From: Sphingomonas sp. CCH9-E2
GTDB taxonomy: Bacteria > Pseudomonadota > Alphaproteobacteria > Sphingomonadales > Sphingomonadaceae
Length of the DNA stretch: 19,185 nt
NCBI RefSeq assembly: GCF_001557215.1
Contig: NZ_LSJM01000237.1
Span: 1-19,185, forward strand
Reading direction: 5' to 3'
Below the pieces are notes generated by a model. It did no database searches. It saw only the letters and a program-made list of their open reading frames with translations, and was not told the origin of the DNA. The translations under genes were made by a program, and so were the position numbers. Of the stretch, positions 10,440 to 18,300 are shown in pieces (position 1 is the first letter of the stretch; each line of letters begins with the position of its first letter).

Positions 10440-12473
10440 TCACCAAATCTTCACCCGCTGCTCGGGCGGCAGGTACAGCGCGTCGCCCGGCTTCACGTTG
10501 AACGCGACGTACCACGCGTCGACATTGCGGACGATGCCGTTGACGCGATACTTGGCCGGGCTGTGCGGGTCGGTCAGCAGGCGCTGGCGCTCGGCGTCCT
10601 CGCGCACCTTGGCCTGCCAGGCCTGGGCATAGGACAGGAAGAAGCGCTGGTCGCCGGTCAGGCCGCCGATCACCGGCGCCTTGCCATGCTTGGCCTGGTA
10701 ACGCTGATACGCGCCATAGGCCATTTCGATGCCGCCCAGATCGCCGATATTCTCGCCCAAAGTCAGCTTGCCGTTGATCTTGGTGCCGGGGATCGGCTCA
10801 TAGGCGTTGAACTGCTCGACCAGCGCGGCAGTGCGCTTGCCGAAGGCGGCCTTGGCTTCGGGCGTCCACCAGTTGGCGAACTTGCCGTCGGGGCCGAACT
10901 GGCTGCCCTGATCGTCAAAGCCATGGCCGATCTCGTGCCCGATGATCGCGCCGATCGCGCCATAGTTGACCGCCGGGTCCGCCTTGGCATCGAAATAGGG
11001 TGCCTGCAGGATCGCGGCAGGGAAGGTGATCTGGTTCATCAGCGGGTTGTAGTATGCGTTCACCGTCTGCGGCGTCATGTCCCACGCCGCGCGGTCGACC
11101 GGCTTGCCCAGCTTCGACAGCTGATATTGCTGCCCCCATTCGCGTGCCGCCACCATGTTGCCGAGCAGGTCGCCGCGGCTGATCTTCATGCTCGAATAGT
11201 CGATCCACTTTTCCGGGTGGCCGACGCGCGGGTCGAACGCGGCGAGCTTGGCCAGCGCCTTTTCCTTGGTTGCGGCGTCCATCCACTGATTGGCCTTCAG
11301 CCGCTCCTCAAGGCTCGCGCGCAGGTCGACGATCAGCTCGTTCATCTTGGCCGAGCTCTCGGGCGGATAGTGGCGCGCGACGTAAATCTCGCCGACCGCC
11401 TCGCCCAGCGCGCCGTTGACCAGCTGAATGCCGCGCTTCCACCGCTCGCGCTTCTGCGGGGTGCCCGACAGTGTCTTGGCGTAGAAGTTGAACGAGGCAT
11501 CGTCGAACGCCTTGGGCAGGTACGCCGCGTTGGACGAGATGAAGTGGAACGTCATCCAGTCCTGCCAGGTCGATACCGGCACCTCGGCGAACATCTTGCC
11601 CAAAGCCGTCAGCGCGGTGTCGTTGCCCATGATCATCTTGGGCATCGCCGCGACACCCGCAGTGTCCATCATCGCCGGCCAGTCGAACTCGGGTGCCAGC
11701 TTCGCCATCCCCGCCCGGTCCATCGGCTTGTACAGCGCCATGACGTTGCGGTTCTGCTCGGGGCTCCAGTGAACCTTGGCCATCGCGGTTTCGAACGCGA
11801 CGATGGTATCGGCCTTCTTGGCGGCATCGGCGATCCCGGCGAGCGTCAGCACCTGCTCGACATAGGCGCGATAGGCGGCGCGGAACTTGTCGTATTTCTC
11901 GCCTTCCAGCAGATAATAGTCGCGCGCCATGCCCAGCGTGCCCTGGCTGGCGAAGGCGGTGTACTGGGTCGGGTCGGCCAGGTCGGGGATGATCCCGATT
12001 TCGACCGGGCTGGCATAGCCGACGCTGGCGAACAGCGTCTGCAGCTTGGCGCGATCGTTCGCCGCGGCGATCTTCGCCAGATAGGGCTTGAGCGGGGCGG
12101 TGCCGCGCGCCTCGATCCCGGCCTCGTCCATCCAGCTGGCATAGAGGTCGCCGATCTGCTGGCCCTTGGCGCCGAACTGGCCGGGATTCTTGGCCATATC
12201 GTCGAGGATCGCCCGCACCGACACTTCGGCTTCGTCGGTCAGCTTGACGCCATAGCCCGCCGACGCGCGATCCGCCGCGATCTCGACCGACTTGGCCCAG
12301 CCGCCATTGACATAGGACCAGAAGTCATCGCCCGGCTTGACGCTCTTGTCCTGCCCGCTCAGCTCCAAGCCGACGGAGCCGTAGCGCGGCCCCGCGCTCT
12401 GCGACAGCGCCGGCGCGGTCAGCGCGAGTGCGGCAACACCCAGCGTCAGGCGCGCGAAAACATTGATCCTCAT
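10440..12473 (-). CDS. pepO: M13 family zinc metallopeptidase, PepO/neprilysin-like, exported (677 aa)
   Basis: Zinc endopeptidase of the neprilysin family, acting on oligopeptides outside the cytoplasm. The N-terminus MRINVFARLTLGVAALALTA followed by PALSQ is a signal peptide. The zinc site is HEIGH at 513-517, with the third ligand Glu574 and the associated Asp578 in ENIGD. NAYYNP (472-477) is the family's substrate-binding strand, and Arg643 in KYRVNG fits the conserved C-terminal region. Length is usual for the family. The start ATG at 12473 has GGGGGAA 7 nt before it; an in-frame TTG at 12479 is too close to that site. Glycerol kinase lies upstream on the same strand after 105 bp, but a separate promoter is likely, so functional linkage is not implied. 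The gene symbol is by family resemblance only. Confidence 0.95.
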   Translation of the reverse strand: MRINVFARLTLGVAALALTAPALSQSAGPRYGSVGLELSGQDKSVKPGDDFWSYVNGGWAKSVEIAADRASAGYGVKLTDEAEVSVRAILDDMAKNPGQFGAKGQQIGDLYASWMDEAGIEARGTAPLKPYLAKIAAANDRAKLQTLFASVGYASPVEIGIIPDLADPTQYTAFASQGTLGMARDYYLLEGEKYDKFRAAYRAYVEQVLTLAGIADAAKKADTIVAFETAMAKVHWSPEQNRNVMALYKPMDRAGMAKLAPEFDWPAMMDTAGVAAMPKMIMGNDTALTALGKMFAEVPVSTWQDWMTFHFISSNAAYLPKAFDDASFNFYAKTLSGTPQKRERWKRGIQLVNGALGEAVGEIYVARHYPPESSAKMNELIVDLRASLEERLKANQWMDAATKEKALAKLAAFDPRVGHPEKWIDYSSMKISRGDLLGNMVAAREWGQQYQLSKLGKPVDRAAWDMTPQTVNAYYNPLMNQITFPAAILQAPYFDAKADPAVNYGAIGAIIGHEIGHGFDDQGSQFGPDGKFANWWTPEAKAAFGKRTAALVEQFNAYEPIPGTKINGKLTLGENIGDLGGIEMAYGAYQRYQAKHGKAPVIGGLTGDQRFFLSYAQAWQAKVREDAERQRLLTDPHSPAKYRVNGIVRNVDAWYVAFNVKPGDALYLPPEQRVKIW

Positions 12474-12511
12474 GGACAAATTCCCCCACAGACTCGGTAG
12501 TGTATTGTGTT

Positions 12512-12540
12512 ACCATAACGGTGAGCGGAAGGTGGCGCAA
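12512..12540 (-). promoter_or_regulatory. Putative promoter of the M13 peptidase gene
   Basis: On the minus strand TTGCGC (12540-12535) and TATGGT (12517-12512) are separated by 17 nt, about 40 bp before the start codon. The small dyad GTTA-CCA-TAAC (12509-12519) covers the -10 box. The -35 form is the same as in front of glpK. Confidence 0.45.
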
Positions 12541-12578
12541 TGCTGCTCACACGCCGCATCGGGGCGACGGGGGGAGGG

Positions 12579-14054
12579 TCAGGCGAGAACCCCCGCCACC
12601 GCCTTCGCCCACCCGTCCAGCCGCGCCGCCCGCGCATCGGCATCCATCGCCGGTTCGAACATCTCGACCCGGCCGCGCATCGCCGCCGCTTCCTCCAGCC
12701 CGGCAAACAGCCCGCAACCGACCCCCGCCAGCATCGCCGCGCCCAGCGCCGTCGTCTCGGTGAACGCCGGCCGCTCGACCGTCACGCCCAGCACATCGGC
12801 CAGATCCTGCGCGATCCAGTCATTGGCGACCATGCCGCCATCGATCCGCAGCCGCGACCAGTCGCAGCCATCGGCGGCAAAGGCGGCCTTGAGGTCATGG
12901 CTCTGGTGCGCCATCGCCTCCAGCGCGGCGCGCACGACATGCGCCTTGCCGCTGGCGAGGCTCAGCCCACTGATCGCCCCGCGCGCTTCGGGTTCCCAAT
13001 ATGGTGCGCCAAGCCCCGACAAGGCCGGCACGAAATACACCCCGCCATTGTCCGCGACGCTGCGCGCCAGCGCCTCGGTCTCGCGCGCGTCGGCAATCAG
13101 GCCGAGCGAATCGCGCAGCCATTTGACCACGCTCCCCGCGACGAACACCGACCCCTCGATCGCATAGGTCCGCTTGCCGCCGAGCTGGCACAACACCGTC
13201 GACAACAGCCGGTGGCGTGAGGTCGGCTGGCGCTCCCCGGCATTGGTCAGCACGAACGCGCCGGTGCCATAGGTCGCCTTGGTCTCGCCCGGCGCCAGGC
13301 ACGCCTGCCCGATCGTCGCCGCCTGCTGGTCGCCCGCAAGGCCACAGATCGGGATACGCCCGCCGAACAGCGTCGTCTCCCCGAACCGCCCCGCGCAATC
13401 GACAATCTCGGGCAGCGCCCCACGCGGGCAATCGAACAGGTCGAGCAGTCCGTCGCTCCACCCGCCGCTGCCCAGGCCCATCAGCAAGGTGCGCGACGCG
13501 TTGGTCGCGTCGGTGACGTGCAAGCCCCCCCCATTTTCATTGGCCGTCAGCTTCCACACCAGCCAGCTGTCGACCGTCCCGATTGCCAGCCGCTCGCCCG
13601 CGTCGCGCAGCTGCGGCCAGTTCGCCATCGCCCAGGCGATCTTGGTCCCGCTGAAATAGGGGTCGAGCAGCAATCCGGTGCGCGCCTGCACGCCGGGTTC
13701 CTCGCCGCGTTCCTTGAGGTCGCGGCACAGATCGGCGCTGCGCCGGTCCTGCCACACGATTGCGGGGGCGAGCGGCTGGCCAGTCTCGCGGTCCCAGAAC
13801 ACGATGGTCTCGCGCTGGTTGGTGATGCCGATCGCCGCGATCGCGTCGGCTCCGCCCGCGCGTTCGATCATGGTCATCGCGCAATTGGCGGATTCGGCCC
13901 AGATCTGCTCGGCGTCATGCTCGACCCAGCCGGGCCGTGGATAGGATTGGGTCAGGGGAACGGCGATGCTGTCGAGACAGCGACCGTCCGGGGCGAATAG
14001 CATCGCGCGGGTTGAGGTCGTCCCCTCGTCGATGACCAGCAGAATCTCTCCCAT
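12579..14054 (-). CDS. glpK: Glycerol kinase (491 aa)
   Basis: ATP-dependent phosphorylation of glycerol to sn-glycerol 3-phosphate in the cytosol. The FGGY-family landmarks are all visible: the N-terminal phosphate loop DEGTTSTRAM (9-18), glycerol-binding Arg81-Glu82 in NQRET, Trp101, Tyr133 in DPYFSGTKIAW, catalytic Asp242 in AGDQQAA, and TYGTGAF (261-267). Its length is close to the 502 aa of the E. coli enzyme. No glpF, glpD or glpR neighbour is present within this window, so it is an isolated copy here. It diverges from the AI-2E-type membrane protein gene across a 67-bp shared promoter region containing a palindrome. The ribosome-binding site before 14054 is weak. Confidence 0.96.
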   Translation of the reverse strand: MGEILLVIDEGTTSTRAMLFAPDGRCLDSIAVPLTQSYPRPGWVEHDAEQIWAESANCAMTMIERAGGADAIAAIGITNQRETIVFWDRETGQPLAPAIVWQDRRSADLCRDLKERGEEPGVQARTGLLLDPYFSGTKIAWAMANWPQLRDAGERLAIGTVDSWLVWKLTANENGGGLHVTDATNASRTLLMGLGSGGWSDGLLDLFDCPRGALPEIVDCAGRFGETTLFGGRIPICGLAGDQQAATIGQACLAPGETKATYGTGAFVLTNAGERQPTSRHRLLSTVLCQLGGKRTYAIEGSVFVAGSVVKWLRDSLGLIADARETEALARSVADNGGVYFVPALSGLGAPYWEPEARGAISGLSLASGKAHVVRAALEAMAHQSHDLKAAFAADGCDWSRLRIDGGMVANDWIAQDLADVLGVTVERPAFTETTALGAAMLAGVGCGLFAGLEEAAAMRGRVEMFEPAMDADARAARLDGWAKAVAGVLA

Positions 14055-14060
14055 ATTGAT

Positions 14061-14101
14061 AGGTTAGCCGGGATTACATCCCGCGCAAATCGCGCTAGGA
14101 T
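14061..14101. promoter_or_regulatory. Overlapping divergent promoters with a central palindrome (glpK / AI-2E gene)
   Basis: For glpK (minus): TTGCGC at 14088-14083, 16 nt, TAACCT at 14066-14061. For the membrane protein (plus): ATTACA at 14073-14078, 17 nt, TAGGAT at 14096-14101. The palindrome CGGGAT-TAC-ATCCCG (14069-14083) lies in the glpK spacer and covers the plus-strand -35 box, so one repressor could close both promoters. The promoter reading is by eye and the regulator is unknown. Confidence 0.45.
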
Positions 14102-14121
14102 TCGCTTGAGAGGTAAAACGC

Positions 14122-15384
14122 GTGGACGAAGCTTTTGGCAATGATCGGCGCAGCGAAGGGGAGGGCGGTACGCCCGACTCGCCGTCACATTTCGTGCCCG
14201 TCGTCCCGCCCGCCGACCATGAGACCGAGGCGGAAAATCGCCGCGACCGCCTGCTCGCCGGGCTGACGCTGATGGCCGGGATCGGCCTCGTCCTCGCCAT
14301 CCCGTTCGCGCTCAAGGCCGGGTCGCCCTTCTTCCTGCCGCTCACCGCCGCGATCGTGATCGCCATCGCCCTTGTGCCGATCCTCGAATGGCTGGAGCGG
14401 CATCGCGTGCCCGCGCCGCTTGCCGCGCTGATCTGCCTGTTGCTGTTCCTGACCGCCGCGAACGCCGCGCTCGCGTCGATCGTCGTCCCCGCCTGGGGTT
14501 GGCTGTCGATCCTTCCCGAGCGGATCGACAATATCCAGTCGAACGTGAAGCCGCTGATCGACTTTTACTCGAACTTCGAAAACTTCGTGAACAAGACGAT
14601 CCAGGACCTCGCCCAGTCGCGCCCGATGCAGCCGGTCGAGACTGCGGGGCAGGCGCCGCCGCGCTCGATCCTCGAACTTGCCGCGACCAGCGCGCCGACC
14701 GCGCTGATCGAAATGTTCTTCGCGGTGCTTGTCATCTATTTCTTCCTGTCGGGCTGGACCCGGCTGCGGCGCAATGCGATCACCAGCCGCACCAGCTTCG
14801 GCGGCGCGATGGCCACCGCGCGGGTGATTCAGGACGTGGTCGACGACACCTCGGCCTATCTCGGCACGATCACGATGATCAATGTCGGGCTGGGGCTGAC
14901 GGTGGCGGGTGCGCTGTGGCTGATCGGCATGCCGACGCCGCTGATGTGGGGCGGCATCGTCGCGTTGCTCAATTACATTCCCTATCTCGGCCCGATCTTT
15001 GCCGCCGGTTTCCTTGCGGTCGGTGGGCTGATGACCTTTCAGGACGTGTGGAATGCCTTGCTGCCGGCCGCGATCATGATCGGGCTGCACACGATCGAGG
15101 CGAATCTGATCACCCCGCTGGTGGTCGGGCGGCGGCTGACGATCAATCCGATCATGATCCTGATTTCGCTGTCCTTCTGGGGCTGGGTATGGGGCACGCC
15201 TGGGGCGCTGCTGGCGGTGCCGCTGCTGATCATCATCCAGACCGTGCTCAACGCTGCGGGCAAGCCCGACATCGCCGGATTCCTGTTCGAACACGGCACG
15301 CTGGTCGCGCGCGGAAACCCCGCCGCGCCGCGCCCGCAAATTATGCGCGAAAGCGGTGTTGACAGCCCCGGACCGCCCGGTTAG
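14122..15384 (+). CDS. AI-2E family (PerM-like) membrane protein (420 aa)
   Basis: Polytopic inner-membrane protein of the AI-2 exporter/PerM superfamily, whose members move small molecules or ions; the substrate here is unknown. After a polar N-terminus (about 40 aa) come hydrophobic segments near residues 44-63, 70-88, 99-125, 194-212, 250-270 and 275-375. The family signature LNYIPYLGPI (283-292) and the later EANLITPLVVGRRLTINP are both present. A large soluble loop covers about 130-190. The start GTG at 14122 has GAGAGGT at 14108-14114, 7 nt upstream. The protein ends in a short Pro/Gly-rich tail whose codons also contain the -35 box of the downstream tRNA promoter. Confidence 0.92.
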   Translation: MDEAFGNDRRSEGEGGTPDSPSHFVPVVPPADHETEAENRRDRLLAGLTLMAGIGLVLAIPFALKAGSPFFLPLTAAIVIAIALVPILEWLERHRVPAPLAALICLLLFLTAANAALASIVVPAWGWLSILPERIDNIQSNVKPLIDFYSNFENFVNKTIQDLAQSRPMQPVETAGQAPPRSILELAATSAPTALIEMFFAVLVIYFFLSGWTRLRRNAITSRTSFGGAMATARVIQDVVDDTSAYLGTITMINVGLGLTVAGALWLIGMPTPLMWGGIVALLNYIPYLGPIFAAGFLAVGGLMTFQDVWNALLPAAIMIGLHTIEANLITPLVVGRRLTINPIMILISLSFWGWVWGTPGALLAVPLLIIIQTVLNAAGKPDIAGFLFEHGTLVARGNPAAPRPQIMRESGVDSPGPPG

Positions 15385-15387
15385 GTG
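15359..15387 (+). promoter_or_regulatory. Putative promoter of tRNA-Asp
   Basis: A perfect -35 box TTGACA (15359-15364) and TAGGTG (15382-15387), 17 nt apart, are followed by the GC-rich stretch CCGCGCTC, as expected of a stable-RNA promoter under stringent control. The tRNA begins 41 nt after the -10 box. The -35 box lies inside the last codons of the upstream membrane protein gene and the -10 overlaps its stop codon. Confidence 0.6.
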
Positions 15388-15428
15388 CCGCGCTCTCGCA
15401 AGGGACTGCGCTTCGGCGCCAGGGTCAT

Positions 15429-15505
<77 letters not shown>

Positions 15506-15529
15506 CCCCCTATCGGGTGGCCCGCCCCC

Positions 15530-16012
15530 TCACTCTACATCACCGATCGTCAGCGGCACCAGCGCGCTCTGCTTGTGCACGCGCTTGATGAAGCTCGTCT
15601 CATAGCGCCGCACCGCCGGGTCGTTCTGAAACAGCCGCTCGGCCAGCGCGTTGTAATCCGCCATGTCGCGCACGCAGACCAGTACCGCCAGGTCGTCCGC
15701 CCCCGCGACATCGAGGATCATCTGCACGGCATCCTCGGCGGCGAGCGATGCGCGCAGCGCCGCGATCCCGCGCGCCTCGGCATGTTCGTGCACCTGCACC
15801 CGCACCAGCGCGCGCAGCCGCCGTGCGGTCAGCTTCGGCGCCAGCATCGCCACATCGGCCGCGACCAATCCCTCGCTGCGCAGCCGCCGCACGCGCCGTG
15901 TCACTGCCGATGCCGACAGTGGTACAGCCCGCGCCAGCGTCTCGGCAGTCGCCAGCGAATCGCGCTGCAGCAGGTTGAGAAGTTGAATATCGAACGCGTC
16001 GAGCTTGCTCAT
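15530..16012 (-). CDS. Lrp/AsnC family transcriptional regulator (160 aa)
   Basis: DNA-binding regulator that usually responds to an amino acid. The N-terminal helix-turn-helix region is MSKLDAFDIQLLNLLQRDSL followed by SASAVTRRVRRLRSEGLV (about 33-50). A C-terminal RAM-type ligand-binding domain covers about 65-145, with DVAGADDLAVLVCVRDMADY in its core. Length is normal. The start at 16012 gives the family's standard N-terminus; the frame is open far upstream, but that part is antisense to the S41 gene. It diverges from the S41 peptidase gene, and two dyads lie 25-50 bp before its start, so autoregulation and control of the peptidase gene are both plausible. The effector cannot be named from sequence. 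Confidence 0.93.
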   Translation of the reverse strand: MSKLDAFDIQLLNLLQRDSLATAETLARAVPLSASAVTRRVRRLRSEGLVAADVAMLAPKLTARRLRALVRVQVHEHAEARGIAALRASLAAEDAVQMILDVAGADDLAVLVCVRDMADYNALAERLFQNDPAVRRYETSFIKRVHKQSALVPLTIGDVE

Positions 16013-16036
16013 ATCCGGCGCACATCCACTCCCCGA

Positions 16037-16071
16037 TGCCGATTTTCGGCACATAGTGTGCCACCATCGGC
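16037..16071. promoter_or_regulatory. Tandem dyad operator in the Lrp/S41 divergent region
   Basis: Two perfect 6-3-6 dyads overlap: TGCCGA-TTT-TCGGCA (16037-16051) and GGCACA-TAG-TGTGCC (16048-16062), with centres 11 bp apart, one helical turn. A further pair, GCCGAT (16038-16043) and ATCGGC (16066-16071), frames the second dyad with a one-base offset. The position before the regulator gene suits an Lrp-family operator. The sequence TTGCAG plus TATGTG on the minus strand within it is a possible regulator promoter. Confidence 0.6.
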
Positions 16072-16129
16072 TGCAAAAGGCGTGTTGGTCAAGTATAACA
16101 CTCCCCGTGAAATGCGACGGAGAGATGTG

Positions 16130-17245
16130 ATGCGTAAGCAAGTGATGGCAGCGGCGATCCTGGCGACCCTGGCGCCGGCGGCGATGGCACAGAGCGACGC
16201 CCCAGCGTCGGCGACCGCGCCCGCCTATGACGCGGCGGCGGCAAAGGCGGCGGTGGCGACGCTGGCCGACGAGCTGGAGAAGAATTTCGTCTTCCCCGAC
16301 ACCGCCAAGCGCTACGCCGCAGCGCTGCGCACAAAGCTCGCAGCGGGCGGCTATGACGGCCTGACCGACGGCTATGCGCTCGCCACCGCAGTCACCGCCG
16401 ATCTCCAGGCGATCGCCCCCGACGGCCATCTCGCCATGTTCGCGCCCGGCGGCCCGCAGTCGCAGCGCGTCGGCCAACCCTCGACCCAGCAGCAGATCGG
16501 CAACGCCCCGCTGCCCCCGCCTGCGATGGAACAGGCCGGGATGATCGCGCCCGGCATCGCCTATGTCCGCTTCAACGGCTTTTTCGGCGAGGCGGAAACG
16601 CTCAAGGCGTTCACCGCCTTTCTCGACCAGCATGCCGGCGCAAAGACGCTGATCATCGACGCGCGCACGCATCGCGGGGGCGGCCTGGACGAGATGGACG
16701 TGCTCTTCCCGCGCATCTTCGATAAGCCGCAGGCGGTGATGATCATGGACACGCGCGCGTCCTTCGCCGCCCAGGCCGGGCCGTTGCCGTTCCGTTCGCT
16801 GGTCAAGGTCGATGCCCCCGCCGAACTCGCGCGGACCGAGCATCGCGTCACCCCGCTCAGCCCGGCAAGTCCTTGGGCCAAGACCAAAATCTATTATCTC
16901 ACCTCGCCGCGCACCGCGTCGGCTGCCGAGCATCTCGCGTCGGTGTTCAAGGGCACGAAGCGCGCGACGCTGATCGGCGAAACCACCGCCGGGGCGGGCC
17001 ATTATGGCGGCACCGCGCCGCTCGGCGGCGGCTATTCGGCGTTTATTCCGGTCGGACGCAGCTATTTCCCCGGCGGCGAGAGCTGGGAGCAGGTGGGGGT
17101 GAAGCCCGACATCGCGGTTGCCCCCGAACGCGCGCTCTACGAAGCGCTGACCCGCGAAGGCGTGCCCGCCGCGCAGGCCGAGGCGCTGTCGGCATCGCAC
17201 ATGCCCAAGGGGCCGATGGTACGCCGCGGGCCCGCCAAGCGCTGA
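16130..17245 (+). CDS. S41 family peptidase, exported, IRBP-like (371 aa)
   Basis: Serine peptidase of the tail-specific protease superfamily. MRKQVMAAAILATLAPAAMA is a signal peptide with probable cleavage before Gln21, so it acts in the periplasm or outside. A helical N-terminal region (about 33-100, NFVFPDTAKRY and APDGHLAMF) precedes the core, which has LIIDARTHRGGG (174-185), the nucleophile Ser264 in SPRTASAAEHLA, and ATLIGETTAGAGHYGG (279-294). No PDZ domain is evident between the two parts, which fits the IRBP-like group rather than CtpA/Prc. The start at 16130 is supported by GGAGAG 5 nt upstream; an ATG at 16112 has none. A Lys general base was not located with certainty. It diverges from the Lrp-type gene and may be under its control. 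Confidence 0.88.
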   Translation: MRKQVMAAAILATLAPAAMAQSDAPASATAPAYDAAAAKAAVATLADELEKNFVFPDTAKRYAAALRTKLAAGGYDGLTDGYALATAVTADLQAIAPDGHLAMFAPGGPQSQRVGQPSTQQQIGNAPLPPPAMEQAGMIAPGIAYVRFNGFFGEAETLKAFTAFLDQHAGAKTLIIDARTHRGGGLDEMDVLFPRIFDKPQAVMIMDTRASFAAQAGPLPFRSLVKVDAPAELARTEHRVTPLSPASPWAKTKIYYLTSPRTASAAEHLASVFKGTKRATLIGETTAGAGHYGGTAPLGGGYSAFIPVGRSYFPGGESWEQVGVKPDIAVAPERALYEALTREGVPAAQAEALSASHMPKGPMVRRGPAKR

Positions 17246-17293
17246 ACCGGTCGCAACGGCCGGCGCTATCCACAGCCGGGTGGCGCCGCCCCC

Positions 17294-17321
17294 TTGCACC
17301 CCCCGGCACAGCCGCTAAACG
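17294..17321 (+). promoter_or_regulatory. Putative gapR promoter
   Basis: TTGCAC (17294-17299) and TAAACG (17316-17321) are separated by 16 nt, ending about 30 bp before the gapR start. The -35 box is identical to the one placed before the YebC-family gene at 18241. The remainder of the 106-bp gap after the S41 gene holds nothing else clear. Confidence 0.45.
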
Positions 17322-17351
17322 CGCCCGTTCACCACAGTTATGGAGCGGGAC

Positions 17352-17591
17352 ATGAGCGACTCGATTTCGGCCGAGCAGCTGCGCCTTCTGATCGAGCGGA
17401 TCGAGCGGCTGGAAGAAGAAAAGAAGGGCATCAGCGACGACATCAAGGACGTCTATGGCGAGGCCAAGGCGACCGGTTTCGACGCCAAGATCATGCGCAC
17501 CATCATCCGCCTGCGGAAGATGGAGAAGCACCAGCTCGACGAGCAGGACGCGCTGCTCGAAACCTACCGCGCCGCGCTGGGGATGCAGTAA
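17352..17591 (+). CDS. gapR: GapR family nucleoid-associated protein, DUF2312 (79 aa)
   Basis: Small alphaproteobacterial DNA-binding protein. In Caulobacter, GapR encircles overtwisted AT-rich DNA and assists topoisomerases during replication. The sequence is almost wholly helical and charged: a first coiled-coil helix ([20 protein letters not shown]), then the conserved [20 protein letters not shown] (33-52) and basic RLRKMEK, then a terminal helix ending ETYRAALGM. The length is slightly under the 89 aa of the Caulobacter protein because of a short N-terminus. The start at 17352 has GGAG 6 nt upstream; an ATG at 17340 lacks one. The gene stands alone, followed by a two-headed repeat. Confidence 0.93.
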   Translation: MSDSISAEQLRLLIERIERLEEEKKGISDDIKDVYGEAKATGFDAKIMRTIIRLRKMEKHQLDEQDALLETYRAALGMQ

Positions 17592-17609
17592 GCGCACAAC
17601 CCACTTTCT

Positions 17610-17697
17610 CGTCGTCCCGGGCTGGATCCGGGACAGGGCTACTTCTTCCTCCGCCGAAGAAGGGGAGCCCGGCCCCGGGTCAAGCCCGGGGCGACGG
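17610..17697. repeat. Two-headed inverted repeat (REPIN-like), copy 3
   Basis: The left arm from 17610 (CGTCGTCCCGGGCT, then CCGGG, then AGGGCT) is an inverted partner of the right arm ending at 17697 (its complement reads CGTCGCCCCGGGCT, CCGGGG, GGGCTCC). A TTCTTC/GAAGAA pair closes the centre (17643-17661). It occupies the gap between gapR and the YbjQ-family gene. Confidence 0.85.
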
Positions 17698-17767
17698 TGT
17701 GGCGGGCGGGGCATTGCCGCCGCACACCCCGCCGCCCTAAAATGCCCCCTCCCAACAGGAGACCCGC

Positions 17768-18094
17768 ATGATTCTCACCACCACCAGCAGCGTCGATGGT
17801 CACGCCGCCACCCGCTATCACGGCATCGTCACCGCCGAAGTGATCATCGGCGCGAACATCTTCCGCGACCTGTTCGCCGGGATCCGCGACATCGTCGGCG
17901 GCCGATCGGGCAGCTATGAGCGCCCGCTCAAGGACGCGCGCAAGACCGCGCTCGACGAACTGCGCGACGAAGCCCGCGCGCTGGGCGCGAACGGCGTGAT
18001 CGGCATCGATTTCGATTATGAAGTGATCGGCAAGAACGGCTCGATGCTGATGGTCTCCGCCTCGGGCACCGCGGTGACGCTCAGCGGGGTTTGA
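17768..18094 (+). CDS. YbjQ / UPF0145 family protein (108 aa)
   Basis: Small cytosolic protein of the YbjQ (UPF0145) family, sometimes labelled heavy-metal-binding; its biochemical role is not established. Family features are the start [12 protein letters not shown], the segment [20 protein letters not shown] (19-38), a helix [20 protein letters not shown], and the strands [12 protein letters not shown] followed by [13 protein letters not shown]. The length is typical. AGGAGA at 17757-17762 stands 5 nt before the ATG. There is no signal peptide. It is flanked on both sides by two-headed repeats, so it is probably a single-gene transcription unit. Confidence 0.9.
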   Translation: MILTTTSSVDGHAATRYHGIVTAEVIIGANIFRDLFAGIRDIVGGRSGSYERPLKDARKTALDELRDEARALGANGVIGIDFDYEVIGKNGSMLMVSASGTAVTLSGV

Positions 18095-18111
18095 GGCGCG
18101 TCCCTCCTGAC

Positions 18112-18219
18112 TCGTCACCCCGGCCTTGTGCCGGGGTCCACTCTTCCGCGCGTCCGGCGCTCAAGCCTCCTGCTCCGCGCTTGCCTCCCGGTGGACCCCG
18201 GCACGAGGCCGGGTGACGA
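18112..18219. repeat. Two-headed inverted repeat (REPIN-like), copy 4
   Basis: Arms 18112-18141 and 18191-18219 are inverted copies differing by one gap and one mismatch. Each begins TCGTCACCC, forms a stem of CCCCGGC-CTTGT-GCCGGGG type and ends GTCCAC. A 49-nt spacer separates them. It lies between the YbjQ-family and YebC-family genes. Confidence 0.9.
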
Positions 18220-18240
18220 AAGCCAGTGCAAAACCCCCGG

Positions 18241-18269
18241 TTGCACCCAAACCCGCCCTTGCCCTAGAG
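18241..18269 (+). promoter_or_regulatory. Putative promoter of the YebC-family gene
   Basis: TTGCAC (18241-18246) and CTAGAG (18264-18269) are 17 nt apart, about 30 bp before the start codon. The match in -35 sequence and distance with the gapR promoter supports the reading. Confidence 0.45.
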
Positions 18270-18300
18270 ACGCCCGCACCAGATTCCAGAAGAGCGATCC

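Noticed and set aside
15575..16129. A long N-terminal extension of the S41 peptidase
   Set aside because: It is antisense to the Lrp-type gene, and a signal peptide with a good ribosome-binding site begins at 16130.
16013..17299. A long N-terminal extension of the Lrp-type gene
   Set aside because: The extension is antisense to the S41 peptidase gene and has no domain; the family's standard N-terminus begins at 16012.
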